A model generated the notes under the pieces. It had not been told where the DNA came from. It made no database searches and was given only the letters and a program-made list of their open reading frames with translations. A stretch of 64,000 nt of DNA from Candidatus Francisella endociliophora (GTDB lineage Bacteria > Pseudomonadota > Gammaproteobacteria > Francisellales > Francisellaceae). The stretch covers positions 868,001 through 932,000 of the forward strand of contig NZ_CP009574.1 in the NCBI RefSeq assembly GCF_000764555.1. Reading direction: 5' to 3'. Both the position numbers and the translations under genes were made by a program. Below are positions 36,165 through 45,739 of this stretch, in pieces. Positions within the stretch are counted from its first letter, which is position 1. Every line of letters begins with the position of its first letter.

Positions 36165-38474
36165 TTATAGCTCCTGATATTTATCGCCTCTAAGCATATT
36201 CATGAACTTAATACGCTCATTGATAAGCTCTTTTGTACCTATATCAGGGCGATGATAAAGTTTACCATAAATATTTTTCACAGCATTTTCAGCTTTTTGC
36301 TCTGCTTCTGCAATAGTATCACCCAACCCAAGTACTGCTATGGCTCTAGAACCAGTACCTATAAGTTTACCATCTCTAAAATCTACAGCTCCTAAGAAAA
36401 GCTCAACATTATCAGAACACTGTGAAATATCTATCTCAAAATTTTTTACTGATTGGTTCGGATATCCAAGCGGTACTAAATATTTACACACGCTAGCTTT
36501 ATTTTTAAATTTTGCTTCTACTTGATCAAGAGTTCCTTGAGTAATCGCTTGAGCAATTTCAATAAAGTCTGTTTCCAAAAGAGTGAGCAAATTCATAGCT
36601 TCCGGATCACCAAAACGAGCATTATACTCAATAACTTTTGTGTCATTTCTTGTAGCCATAAAACCGCCATAAAGAATACCTTGATACGGCTGACCAAACT
36701 TATCTTTTAATGCATGAGCAACTTTTTCATTAATTTCTTTAGCTCTAACAATATCACTATCTGATAAAAAAGGTAGACTATGATTAGCATCTGAATAAGT
36801 ACCCATACCACCAGTATTAGGCCCTTTATCACCCTCATGAGCTCTTTTATGGTCTTGAACAGCTGGCATATGTATAAAATTCTCACCATCTGTAAATGAT
36901 ATTAGAGAAAACTCTTGCCCAACCAACTTTTCCTCAACTACGAACTCTTTATCCAAGTCAACTAGTGATTGGCAATGCTTAATAGCTTCATCCATACTAT
37001 GAAGATGATCTCCCCATACTAGAACACCTTTGCCTCCACACAGACCATCTGCCTTAATCACAAATTGTCTTTCATACTTTTTAAGAGTCTCTTTCACTCC
37101 ATCCATAGAATTAAATTTTCTAAAAAATGGATTAGCTCCAATATCATAATCTCTAATTAAATCTCTTGTAAAACCTTTAGATGTTTCAAGTTGAGCAAGT
37201 TCTTTAGTTGGACCAACGACACCAATGCCGTCATCTTTTAACTCATCAGCTAAACCTACTTCTAGCGGTGCTTCAGGACCTATGATAGCTATATCAATAT
37301 TTTGAGATTTTGCATATTCTAAAACTTCCTGAGTATTACAAATGTCTGCAACTTTATAACCTTGTGCTATTTTATCAATACCAGGATTAACCGCTCCACT
37401 TATACAAAATAATTTATTATTAATCTCGCTTCTTTTAACAGCCTCTGCGATCGCATGCTCTCTACTTCCAGAACCAACTAGAAGAATATTCATTGTTTTT
37501 TCCTTATTTAGATACTTTGTAACATTATTTTTAATTCTTTGGTTGATGTTCTCGATATCTGCAGGCACTTCAAACTTTTGTCCTGTTATCATTTCAAAGA
37601 GAGTTATATATTTTTGTGATAGCTCTACGATTAGCTCTTGTGGTGCTTGTGGTAGAATTTCATCATTATATGGGTCACAGTTTTTTGCAAACCATAATCT
37701 AAAGAATTCTTTATCAATATTTTCCGGTTCTTCGCCATTTTCAAATCTCTCAGCGTAGCTATCTTTAAGCCAAAACCTTGAGCTATCAGGAGTATGGATC
37801 TCATCTATTAGGATAATCTCACCAGTTTGTTCATCAACACCAAATTCATATTTAGTATCAGCAAGAATCAAGCCATGTTCTAATGCTTTCTTTTGACCAA
37901 ACTCAAATAATTCTAATGCCTTTTGTGAAGCGAAATCCCATTGCTCTTGTGTTAGCCAGCCCTCTTTGACAATATCTTCAGCAGAGATCGGTCTATCATG
38001 ATCCTGCTCTTTTGTTGTAGGTGTTAAAATATTTTTTGGTAGCTTTTGGTTTTTCTTTAAACCTTCTGGCAAGATATTACCGCAATAATCACGACTACCA
38101 CTTTTATAATGAGTCCAAAGAGATGTTGAAGTTGAGCCAGTTATATATCCTCTAACTACAAACTCAATTGGTAGAACTTTTGCCTTTCTAGCAATTACGA
38201 CATTAGCATCAGGAGAAGCTATGAAATGATTCTTAACAATATGAGCAGTTTCTTTAAACCACCAAATAGATGACTGCGCTAAAATCTGACCCTTAAATGG
38301 AATAAATCCAAGCGATCTATCAAATGCTGACTGTCTATCTGTTGATATCAAGATACTTTTATCATCAGTAAAGTACATATCTCTGACTTTGCCTGTGTAC
38401 TTATCTTTGATATCAAGATTTGTTGATTTTAGAGTGTTTTTTATATTATTGATGATGATTTGTTTATCAATCAT
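36165..38474 (-). CDS. purCD: Fused SAICAR synthetase / GAR synthetase (PurCD)
   Basis: 769 residues. Residues 1 to about 300 are PurC: GKVRDMYFTDDKSILISTDRQSAFD, ITGSTSTSLWTHY, LADTKYEFG, IDEIHTPDSSRFW. Residues 328-769 are PurD: MNILLVGSGSREHAIAEAVKRS, the ATP-grasp FVIKADGLCGGKGV, NTGGMGTYSD and YNARFGDPEA. A linker with INQRIKNNVTKYLNKEKT joins them. The internal ATG at 37,493 has AAGGA eight bases upstream, so a separate PurD may also be made. Fusion purCD is known for Francisella. It overlaps purM by one base. Confidence 0.95.
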   Translation of the reverse strand: MIDKQIIINNIKNTLKSTNLDIKDKYTGKVRDMYFTDDKSILISTDRQSAFDRSLGFIPFKGQILAQSSIWWFKETAHIVKNHFIASPDANVVIARKAKVLPIEFVVRGYITGSTSTSLWTHYKSGSRDYCGNILPEGLKKNQKLPKNILTPTTKEQDHDRPISAEDIVKEGWLTQEQWDFASQKALELFEFGQKKALEHGLILADTKYEFGVDEQTGEIILIDEIHTPDSSRFWLKDSYAERFENGEEPENIDKEFFRLWFAKNCDPYNDEILPQAPQELIVELSQKYITLFEMITGQKFEVPADIENINQRIKNNVTKYLNKEKTMNILLVGSGSREHAIAEAVKRSEINNKLFCISGAVNPGIDKIAQGYKVADICNTQEVLEYAKSQNIDIAIIGPEAPLEVGLADELKDDGIGVVGPTKELAQLETSKGFTRDLIRDYDIGANPFFRKFNSMDGVKETLKKYERQFVIKADGLCGGKGVLVWGDHLHSMDEAIKHCQSLVDLDKEFVVEEKLVGQEFSLISFTDGENFIHMPAVQDHKRAHEGDKGPNTGGMGTYSDANHSLPFLSDSDIVRAKEINEKVAHALKDKFGQPYQGILYGGFMATRNDTKVIEYNARFGDPEAMNLLTLLETDFIEIAQAITQGTLDQVEAKFKNKASVCKYLVPLGYPNQSVKNFEIDISQCSDNVELFLGAVDFRDGKLIGTGSRAIAVLGLGDTIAEAEQKAENAVKNIYGKLYHRPDIGTKELINERIKFMNMLRGDKYQEL
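37493..37511 (-). promoter_or_regulatory. Internal ribosome site and ATG for free PurD within purCD
   Basis: Minus strand: AAGGA then AAAAACA then ATG at 37,493, exactly at the PurD domain start (residue 328). It is a better ribosome site than many in the window and looks like the relic of a separate purD gene. Confidence 0.55.
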
Positions 38475-39517
38475 TAGATGATTTCCACCTTACCTGTATT
38501 TGTAATCTTACCTATTTGATATAGCTTAGTATTTGTATGTTTTTGAGCAAGCTGTTGCATTTTTTCAAACTGATCTTGACTAGCAATGATTGCCATACCA
38601 ATACCCATATTAAATGAGCGATACATTTCAAACTCACTAATCTCGCCAATTCTTTGCATAACTCTAAAGACAGCAGGAGTTTCAAAGCTATCTTTAGAGA
38701 TATCTGCACCTAAGCCTTTAGGTAGCACTCTTGGAACATTTTCAATAAACCCACCACCTGTAATATGTGCCATACCTTTGATATCAACACCATTATCTAA
38801 GAAGTCATGGATAATATTTGTATAGTTAATATGTGGTTCAAGTAAAACATCGCCGATAGTCTTATCATCTAGCTCCGGATATGTATCAGTATGCTTGTTA
38901 CCAGCAACATCAAAAAATAATTTACGCGCAAATGAGTAACCATTTGTATGCAAACCTGATGAACTAAGACCAAATACTACATCACCCTCTTTGATATTCT
39001 CACCATTGATAACTTTGTTTTTATCAACCACGCCAGTGATTACACCAACCATATCAATCTCACCAGCTTGGTATACGCCAGGCATTTCGGCAGTTTCACC
39101 ACCAACTAGAGATACACCAGATTCAGCACAAGCTTTACTCATACCTTTTACTAGCTCTTCCATAATAGCTGGATCAAGCTTATCGTGAGCCACATAGTCC
39201 AAAAATGTAATTGGCTTAGCACCCATCACAACGATATCATTTGTTGCAGCTGAGAAAAGATCATAGCCGAGATTCTCAAACTTACCACACATAACAGCGA
39301 CTTTTGTCTTGGTACCAACACCATCTATAGACTGCACTAACACAGGATCATCATAATTATTTATCACACTCTTAAGTGAGTAAAGTGAACCAAAGCTTCC
39401 TAAACCTGTTAAAACTTCTTTTGTAAAAGTTTTTTTAACATGATCTTTCATTCTATCTACAGCTTGATTTCCAGCTTCGATATTTACACCAGCATCTTCA
39501 TATTTTAAGCTTGCCAT
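38474..39517 (-). CDS. purM: Phosphoribosylformylglycinamidine cyclo-ligase
   Basis: 347 residues; AIR synthase. YEDAGVNIEAGNQAVDRM (start of the PurM fold), GSFGSLYSL, LVQSIDGVGTKTKVA, SLVGGETAEMPGVY and GLSSSGLHTNGYSFARKL are visible. First gene of the pur operon (purM-purCD-purN-purE-purK), which covers five of the enzymes of IMP synthesis; purF, purL, purB and purH are not here. GAAAGGAAATGAA precedes the ATG. Confidence 0.96.
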   Translation of the reverse strand: MASLKYEDAGVNIEAGNQAVDRMKDHVKKTFTKEVLTGLGSFGSLYSLKSVINNYDDPVLVQSIDGVGTKTKVAVMCGKFENLGYDLFSAATNDIVVMGAKPITFLDYVAHDKLDPAIMEELVKGMSKACAESGVSLVGGETAEMPGVYQAGEIDMVGVITGVVDKNKVINGENIKEGDVVFGLSSSGLHTNGYSFARKLFFDVAGNKHTDTYPELDDKTIGDVLLEPHINYTNIIHDFLDNGVDIKGMAHITGGGFIENVPRVLPKGLGADISKDSFETPAVFRVMQRIGEISEFEMYRSFNMGIGMAIIASQDQFEKMQQLAQKHTNTKLYQIGKITNTGKVEII

Positions 39518-39544
39518 TTCATTTCCTTTCTAAAATAAATCAGT

Positions 39545-39565
39545 ATCCTAAAATTGCTTCAGGAT
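39545..39565. repeat. Short dyad in the folD-purM gap
   Basis: ATCCT, 11-bp loop, AGGAT, 28 bp upstream of the purM ATG on the minus strand. It could end folD transcripts or be a regulatory site for the pur operon; the stem is only 5 bp. Confidence 0.25.
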
Positions 39566-39599
39566 CTTACAATAAATGTAAACTATATTTGTTTAATAA

Positions 39600-40448
39600 T
39601 TACCTATTCAGCTCTCTAGCACACTGAAAAGTATTATACAAAAGCTCTGTAATTGTCATAGGTCCAACACCTCCTGGTACTGGAGTAATAGCAGAAGCCT
39701 TTTCTTTCACAGTATCAAAATCAACATCACCTGTAATCTTACCATCTACATGGTTGATACCTACATCGATTATCACAGCACCTTCTTTAACCATATCAGC
39801 TGTAATAAAGTTTGGTTTACCTACAGCTACTACAAGTATATCTGCTTTAATGGTGTGAGATTTAAGATCTTTTGTAAACCTATGGCAAGTTGTAACAGTC
39901 GCTTTTGCATTTAAAAGTAACTGAGATACTGGTTTACCTACTATATTACTAGCCCCTACAACTACTGCATGAGCACCCTCTGTTTGTACATCGTACTCTT
40001 TTAACATAGTCAATATACCTTTAGGAGTACATGACTCAAGAGCTTTTTTGTCACGAAGCTGTAATCTACCTATATTTACAGGATGAAAGCCATCAACATC
40101 TTTTTCAGGTCTAATAGCATAAATAACTTTTTGCTTATTTATATGTGTTGGCAATGGAAGTTGCACTAAGATAGCATGTACACTAGAGTCATTATTTAAA
40201 GTGTTTATTAGATCAAGTAGTTCTTGTTCAGTAGTAGTTTCCGGTAGTGTAATTACATCAGAATTTATACCAACTTTTGCACAAGCCTTTTCCTTGGAAC
40301 CAACATAAGTCTTGCTAGCTGGGTCATCACCTACAATTATAGCTACTAGCTTGGGAACTATACCCGTTTGCTCTTTGTATTCTTGAAGTTGCTCGGCCAG
40401 CCTATCTTTCAAATCTTTTGAAAGTTTTTTACCATCGATTAAAGTCAT
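39600..40448 (-). CDS. folD: Methylenetetrahydrofolate dehydrogenase/cyclohydrolase
   Basis: 282 residues, bifunctional; makes 10-formyl-THF for PurN and Pur[24 protein letters not shown] (catalytic Lys/Tyr, about 40-62), [49 protein letters not shown], and [18 protein letters not shown] near the end. It lies 82 bp upstream of purM on the same strand, sensible for purine synthesis. Confidence 0.97.
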   Translation of the reverse strand: MTLIDGKKLSKDLKDRLAEQLQEYKEQTGIVPKLVAIIVGDDPASKTYVGSKEKACAKVGINSDVITLPETTTEQELLDLINTLNNDSSVHAILVQLPLPTHINKQKVIYAIRPEKDVDGFHPVNIGRLQLRDKKALESCTPKGILTMLKEYDVQTEGAHAVVVGASNIVGKPVSQLLLNAKATVTTCHRFTKDLKSHTIKADILVVAVGKPNFITADMVKEGAVIIDVGINHVDGKITGDVDFDTVKEKASAITPVPGGVGPMTITELLYNTFQCARELNR

Positions 40449-40522
40449 GATTTGATTGCTTAAAATTTACAAATGTAAAGATAGTTATATGATATCAAAC
40501 TTCAATTATGTTTGGGAATTTT

Positions 40523-41284
40523 TTAGGATAATTTCTTTGTATTTGTTGGTTTTAGAAAATTTCTATTCCTCATCCAATAATAGATAAAAATTGTAGTATA
40601 TGCTCCAACAGCCAAACCGAAAATCACATCACTAGGATAATGCGACCCTAAAGCAACCCGACTAAAAGCAATTAACAGCGCTAAAAACACCCACAATACT
40701 CTGAACCTTGGCAATAAATATATCAAGCCAACATAGAATGCTGCAACGGTAATAGAGTGACCAGATGGCATACTAGCAAAATCATAACCAGGTTTATGAA
40801 AATGCTCAAAGTATTGCGACCCATATTCTAAGAAAAATTTTGGTCTAGCCCTACCAATCATAAACTTCAGTATTTGACCAATAATACCACTAATTGCAAC
40901 AGTTGCTATAAGAAAAAGTGTTGCAGCTGTTAAGGCATTAATTCTATCTCTCGTTGATTCTAATAAAGAGTCTGTATCAATAAATAACCTAACTATAGCA
41001 AACAATCCCAAAGGAATTAATAAATATAAAGCTAATCCAAAATGAGTGATCTTATCAAGATAATACCAGTAGCCTGAAAAAAATCCATTTTGTACATACT
41101 TCTCAACATAAGCATCAATATTAAAGTACAAAAATACAATTATTAACAATATAGGTACAAATGTATACTTTAACTGTATAAGTCTTGGTATATTAACTTC
41201 TGTTATTCTAGGACTTTTAAATGATTTTTTAAAAGCATACCAATTCTTTTTCACTACACTGTTAGGCATAATCAGAGACCTCAT
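40523..41284 (-). CDS. lpxE: Lipid A 1-phosphatase LpxE (PAP2 superfamily)
   Basis: 253 residues, six membrane helices. The full PAP2 signature is present: KFMIGRARP, MPSGHS, and SRVALGSHYPSD, with the catalytic His residues facing the periplasm. F. novicida LpxE, which removes the lipid A 1-phosphate, is encoded next to pilA as here; that synteny and the length support the name. The ATG at 41269, with AGG nine bases upstream, is an alternative start giving 248 residues. Other PAP2 lipid phosphatases remain possible on sequence alone. Confidence 0.82.
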   Translation of the reverse strand: MRSLIMPNSVVKKNWYAFKKSFKSPRITEVNIPRLIQLKYTFVPILLIIVFLYFNIDAYVEKYVQNGFFSGYWYYLDKITHFGLALYLLIPLGLFAIVRLFIDTDSLLESTRDRINALTAATLFLIATVAISGIIGQILKFMIGRARPKFFLEYGSQYFEHFHKPGYDFASMPSGHSITVAAFYVGLIYLLPRFRVLWVFLALLIAFSRVALGSHYPSDVIFGLAVGAYTTIFIYYWMRNRNFLKPTNTKKLS

Positions 41285-41425
41285 TTACTTAGTATCTTAA
41301 TATTCGGAAAGTATATCAAAATACCATTATTTAACCATACTAATATATACATTACCGCACCAAAACTGTTACCATTTTTGTATCATTTTCCAAAAAAATA
41401 ATTTATCTTTTTTTTAAAAAAATAC

Positions 41426-41453
41426 TTGAATAGCAGTTTTTTCCAAATATAAT
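41426..41453 (+). promoter_or_regulatory. pilA promoter
   Basis: TTGAAT (41,426-41,431), 16-bp spacer, consensus TATAAT (41,448-41,453). A start near 41,460 gives a leader of about 77 nt holding a perfect 14-bp palindrome (41,483-41,496, TTTAAAGCTTTAAA) and AAAAGGA before the ATG. Confidence 0.7.
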
Positions 41454-41536
41454 GGAAGTACTTAAAAGCTGGAAGCATAAGTTTTAAAGCTTTAAAGTGT
41501 TATAAAATATAAAACCAAAAGAAAAAGGAAATAACA

Positions 41537-41953
41537 ATGAAAAAACAAATGCAAAAAGGTTTCTCACTAGTTGAGTTAATGGTTGTGATTGCTATTATCG
41601 CTATCTTAGCAGCTGTAGCTATCCCTATGTATTCTAATTATACTACTCGTGCTAAATTAGGCAGTGAGTTAGCTAAACTAGGTGGTGTTAAAATGGAAGT
41701 TGCTGAGCAAATATCTAACTCTAACACATCTGTAGGTAGTACTCCTAGTGGTATTACAGCTCCAAGCTCCATACCATCAGGTGCTAGCGTTGATGCTGAT
41801 GGTACAATTAAGTTACCTGTTGACAGTGTAGTTGGATCAGATGCTGATATCATAATGTCTCCTTCTGTAGTATCAGGAGCAATAACTTGGACATGTGACG
41901 TATCTGGATCTAGCGTTAGTTCATCAGTTAAACCTTCAAACTGTACTGGCTAA
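41537..41953 (+). CDS. pilA: Type IV pilin PilA
   Basis: 138 residues. Class III signal: MKKQMQKG then FSLVELMVVIAIIAILAAVA, cleaved after Gly8 with Glu at +5 and a hydrophobic helix. The globular part is Ser/Gly-rich and ends with a Cys pair (WTCDVSGSSVSSSVKPSNCTG), the D-loop disulfide of pilins. Ser-rich sequence is consistent with O-glycosylation by a PglA-type enzyme (candidate at 25.9 kb). It has its own promoter and terminator, consistent with a major subunit. Confidence 0.93.
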   Translation: MKKQMQKGFSLVELMVVIAIIAILAAVAIPMYSNYTTRAKLGSELAKLGGVKMEVAEQISNSNTSVGSTPSGITAPSSIPSGASVDADGTIKLPVDSVVGSDADIIMSPSVVSGAITWTCDVSGSSVSSSVKPSNCTG

Positions 41954-41982
41954 TAAATCCATATATATACCTTATTAAAACT

Positions 41983-42008
41983 AAAAAAGTCACTTAAGTG
42001 ACTTTTTT
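41983..42008 (+). terminator. Strong intrinsic terminator of pilA
   Basis: A perfect 26-bp palindrome: six A, then GTCACTT and its complement AAGTGAC, then six or more T, 30 bp after the pilA stop. It is symmetrical and could also act leftward. Confidence 0.9.
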
Positions 42009-42093
42009 TATATCTAATATTCAGTAATTTATCTTCTAGTGTTTTTCATATATAATGATTATAATAGCATATTAAAAGCTTTATATACCATAT

Positions 42094-42528
42094 ATGAGAA
42101 ACACCAAAGGCTTTACTTTAGTTGAATTAATAGTTGTTATAGGAGTAATTGCAATACTCGCTGCTATAGCAACGCCCATTTATTCAAACTATAAAGAAAG
42201 AACTATTATGACAGAGGCTATAAATGTAACTGGTGGTGTTAAAGCGCAGATAGAAGATTATATTAGCAATTCTCAAGACCCTTCTACTATGACATATAAT
42301 ACCCCTCCAGGAATTTCTGTGATAAATAGCAGCATATCTGGAGCAACCATTGAAATAAACATGCATGAGAGAAACTCTAATATATTTACAAATTCCAATG
42401 ATACACTTCGATTAGTTGGTGTAATTAATGGTGCAATTTTTAAGTGGACTTGCCTACATAATGCAAATGCTTCAGATATTGCTACTAGAAATACACCAAA
42501 AGCTTGTGAAAATACCTTTACTAGTTAA
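42094..42528 (+). CDS. Type IV pilin-like protein (PilE2-type)
   Basis: 144 residues. MRNTKG then FTLVELIVVIGVIAILAAIAT: prepilin cleavage after Gly6 with Glu +5. The rest resembles PilA weakly (PIYSNYKERT, then ISNSQDPSTMTYNTPPG) with a terminal Cys pair (FKWTCLHNANASDIATRNTPKACENTF). The pilA-distal position and lower similarity fit the second pilin of the F. tularensis pilE1-3 cluster. TATAAT boxes lie at 42,051 and 42,060. I see no third pilin after it; recN follows on the other strand. Confidence 0.88.
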   Translation: MRNTKGFTLVELIVVIGVIAILAAIATPIYSNYKERTIMTEAINVTGGVKAQIEDYISNSQDPSTMTYNTPPGISVINSSISGATIEINMHERNSNIFTNSNDTLRLVGVINGAIFKWTCLHNANASDIATRNTPKACENTFTS

Positions 42529-42643
42529 TTTTCTCAACTTTCCTCTCATCATATTCACAAGGCTACACCTTTCAAACAAAACATTCTTCAACAACTCTTA
42601 AATCCTTACTCAAGTTCTTTTAAAAAAGTAGTTCATAAAGTAT

Positions 42644-44296
42644 TTAATACAAACCTAACAATTCCCTAGCATGAGAAAGAGCTTTCTCTGAAATATCAAC
42701 ACCACCAACTATCTTAGCTATCTCTTGAACTCGCTGCTCTTGATTAAGCTCTATAATTTTTGACTCTGTAGAATCTTTAAGATATTTCTTAGATACATGT
42801 AAATGTATTTGTCCTTGTGCTGCTACTTGTGGTTGATGTGTGATACATAGCACTTGTAATTTTTCTGATAATTTTCTGAGAAGCTTACCAACTATCTCTG
42901 CTGTGGCGCCAGATATTCCAACATCGACTTCATCAAAAACCAAGGTTGGATAAGATCTCTTCTCAGCTGATACAGCCTGGATTGATAGTCCTATCCTACT
43001 AAGTTCGCCACCAGAAGCAACTCTTTTGACAGGTGCTAATTGCTCACCTAGGTTAAAATTAATCATAAATTGACACTCATCGGTTCCTTTAGATGCTTTT
43101 GTTTCACTATCTAAAACTTGCGCGACAAAACTACCCTTTGGAATATTCAAAGATCGGATATTTTTCTCAACCTGTTTCGAAAATTCTTTAGCTGCTAGCT
43201 TACGAGCCTTACTAAGCTTTGTTGCAAGTTCATTATATTCACTATCTAAAACCTGCCTTTGCTCTGTAAGTTTTGCTAATTTTGTACTATCTTGACTAAA
43301 ACCTTCCAGCTCCACTTGTAACTCATCTATGTACTGATACAAATAGCTTGGTTCGACTTTGTGCTTACGCGCAAGATCATATATTTCACTCATTCTATGA
43401 TCTACTTTTGCAAGCTCCTCTGGATCTTGCTCTAATGATTCAAGCTGGATTTGAGCTTCATCGTAACCCTCTTGAGCATAAACTTTGGTTTGAGATATCA
43501 ATTCTTGTAAGTTCTTAAAAACTATATCATCTAGTTTTGAGGCTTCCTTTTCTAGCTCTGTAAGCATAGCCGTGATATTAGTTTCATCATCGTACATAAG
43601 ATTAGAAATATAATTCAAACTATAGCTAATCTCATCAACACTAGATAAACTCTTTTGTCTTTGAGAAAGCTCTTCAAATTCATTCTCTGCAAGTTCTAGA
43701 GTTACTAATTCATCTAGCTTATATTCTAAAAGCTCTTTCTGACTGTTTTGACTATCAATATGCTCTTGTAATTGCACAATTTCAGTATTTATTTTTTGTA
43801 ACTGATAAAAAGAGTTAGATACTTTTTTTAGAAGCTCATCATTATTTGCAAAACTATCAAGGAGACTTAATTGCGATTTTGGATCTAATAAATCTTGATG
43901 TGAGTTTTGACTATAAATATTTATCAGTTTATCAGATACCTTTTTGACATCTGACGCTTTGACAACACTGCCATTTATAAAAAGTCGGCTTTGTTTAGAT
44001 TTATTTACAACTCTTCTAAAGGTACACTCATTATTTTCACAATCAATAAAAAGCTCATCTAACAATCTCTTAGCTCTTGCATTATCCTTAATGCAAAAAG
44101 TGGCCGATACCTCTGTAACCTTGTCATCCTGTAAGAAAGTCTTTTCAAGTCTCGCACCTAATACAAAACTAAGAGCATCAAGTAATATAGATTTACCCGC
44201 TCCAGTTTCACCTGTAAGTACAGTCATTCCTTCTTTAAAATCAATCTCTGTAGATTTTATAATTGCAAAGTTTTTTATTGATAAATGTAGTAGCAT
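42644..44296 (-). CDS. recN: DNA repair ATPase RecN
   Basis: 550 residues, SMC-like. Walker A GETGAGKSILLDALSFVLGAR (about 30-50), long central coiled coil (about 150-360), C-terminal signature LAPVKRVASGGELSRIGLSIQAV and Walker B YPTLVFDEVDVGISG. It joins DNA ends in double-strand break repair. Single gene, divergent from the aminotransferase. No LexA-type box was recognised in the 184-bp gap; Francisella is not expected to have a classic SOS system. Confidence 0.95.
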   Translation of the reverse strand: MLLHLSIKNFAIIKSTEIDFKEGMTVLTGETGAGKSILLDALSFVLGARLEKTFLQDDKVTEVSATFCIKDNARAKRLLDELFIDCENNECTFRRVVNKSKQSRLFINGSVVKASDVKKVSDKLINIYSQNSHQDLLDPKSQLSLLDSFANNDELLKKVSNSFYQLQKINTEIVQLQEHIDSQNSQKELLEYKLDELVTLELAENEFEELSQRQKSLSSVDEISYSLNYISNLMYDDETNITAMLTELEKEASKLDDIVFKNLQELISQTKVYAQEGYDEAQIQLESLEQDPEELAKVDHRMSEIYDLARKHKVEPSYLYQYIDELQVELEGFSQDSTKLAKLTEQRQVLDSEYNELATKLSKARKLAAKEFSKQVEKNIRSLNIPKGSFVAQVLDSETKASKGTDECQFMINFNLGEQLAPVKRVASGGELSRIGLSIQAVSAEKRSYPTLVFDEVDVGISGATAEIVGKLLRKLSEKLQVLCITHQPQVAAQGQIHLHVSKKYLKDSTESKIIELNQEQRVQEIAKIVGGVDISEKALSHARELLGLY

Positions 44297-44480
44297 AGAT
44301 CTTGTAAATAATTGATATTACACCTAGATTAATATATCTATTCTTTAGTAGTTATACAACTATTATTATTTATCATACTAACTCCGTTAATAGTAACAAA
44401 ACATATTTTATCAACCTAGAAAATATATTATAATCGCTATGCAATTCTTAGATTAATTTCAAACCTAAAAGGATTTTAAA

Positions 44481-45671
44481 ATGCAATTATCAAAAAGAGT
44501 ACAGGCGATGCAAGCTTCTCCTGTACGTAAATTAGTACCATATTCAATCCAAGCTCAAAAAGAAGGTAAAAAAGTATTTCACTTGAATATTGGACAACCT
44601 GATATCAAAACTCCTAGCGAATTTATGGATGCAATCAGAGCTTTTGATGAAGAAACTATTGCATACTCTGTAGCTAATGGTGAACCAAGCCTAATCAAAG
44701 CTATTTCAAAATACTACAAAAGATTTGATATGGATTTTGCAGAAGATGAAATTCTAATTACAAATGGCGGCTCAGAGGCACTTATATTTGCAGCAATTGC
44801 TACTTGTAATGCTGGTGAGGAGATATTAGTTCCAGAGCCTTTCTACACAAACTATAATGGTTTCACCACAGCTGTTGATGTTGCTATAAAACCAATTACC
44901 ACAAAAGCTGAAGAAGGTTTTCATCTACCATCAAAAGAAGAAATCATAGCATGTGTAACCGATAAAACTCGTGCAATTATGATTTCAAACCCAGGTAATC
45001 CTACTGGTGTTGTATATACAAAAGAAGAACTAGAAACTCTAGCAGAAGTTGCTAAAGAGAAAGATCTATTTATCATTAGTGACGAAGTATACCGTGAGTT
45101 TACTTATGATGGTCTTACTTGTACTTCATTTGGCAATATCAAAGGCGTAGAAGATAGAGTAATAATCGTTGACTCTGTATCAAAAAGATATAGTGCATGT
45201 GGAGCTAGAATCGGTTCTCTTTGTTCAAAAAATAAAGATTTTATCAGAGAAGTTACAAAGCTATGCCAAGCTAGACTATGTGTACCAACTCTTGAGCAAA
45301 TTGGTTCTGCTGCACTATATGAAGTATCACAAGAATACTTACAAGAAGTAAATAAAGAATACCAAAAAAGAAGAGATGTAACTTTTGAAATTCTATCAAA
45401 TATTGATGGTGTTGTTTGTGAGAAGCCTACTGGTGCTTTTTATGTAGTAGCTAAACTTCCGATTGATGATGCTGAGAAGTTTGCTCTTTGGTTACTTACT
45501 GATTTTGAGGATAATAAAGAGACAGTTATGGTATCTCCAGCAGCTGATTTTTATGCTACTAAAGGCCTTGGTAAAGATGAAATCAGGATAGCATATATCC
45601 TTGAAGAAAACTCACTAAGAAGAGCTTTAGAGCTTCTTGATAAAGCTATTAAAGTTTACAATTCTAAATAA
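44481..45671 (+). CDS. PLP-dependent aminotransferase, class I (aspartate/alanine type)
   Basis: 396 residues. The PLP lysine is in SVSKRYSACGARIGSLCSK (about residue 234), the cofactor-binding NPGNPTGVVYTKEEL (about 174-188), DEVYREFTYDG, and the final arginine region. Closest general pattern is the Igamma aspartate/aromatic or AlaT-like group; the exact amino donor cannot be read from sequence. AAAGGATTTTAAA before the ATG is a usable ribosome site. Confidence 0.85.
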   Translation: MQLSKRVQAMQASPVRKLVPYSIQAQKEGKKVFHLNIGQPDIKTPSEFMDAIRAFDEETIAYSVANGEPSLIKAISKYYKRFDMDFAEDEILITNGGSEALIFAAIATCNAGEEILVPEPFYTNYNGFTTAVDVAIKPITTKAEEGFHLPSKEEIIACVTDKTRAIMISNPGNPTGVVYTKEELETLAEVAKEKDLFIISDEVYREFTYDGLTCTSFGNIKGVEDRVIIVDSVSKRYSACGARIGSLCSKNKDFIREVTKLCQARLCVPTLEQIGSAALYEVSQEYLQEVNKEYQKRRDVTFEILSNIDGVVCEKPTGAFYVVAKLPIDDAEKFALWLLTDFEDNKETVMVSPAADFYATKGLGKDEIRIAYILEENSLRRALELLDKAIKVYNSK

Positions 45672-45739
45672 TACTTATTGCCTTAATTTTTCATACAGGT
45701 TAATCTCTAATATAGTTTGTAAAAATTTTACTTTATATT

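Noticed and set aside
38586-38825. Pro/Ile-rich plus-strand frame inside purM
   Set aside because: Shadow of a well-supported gene, with no start signal.
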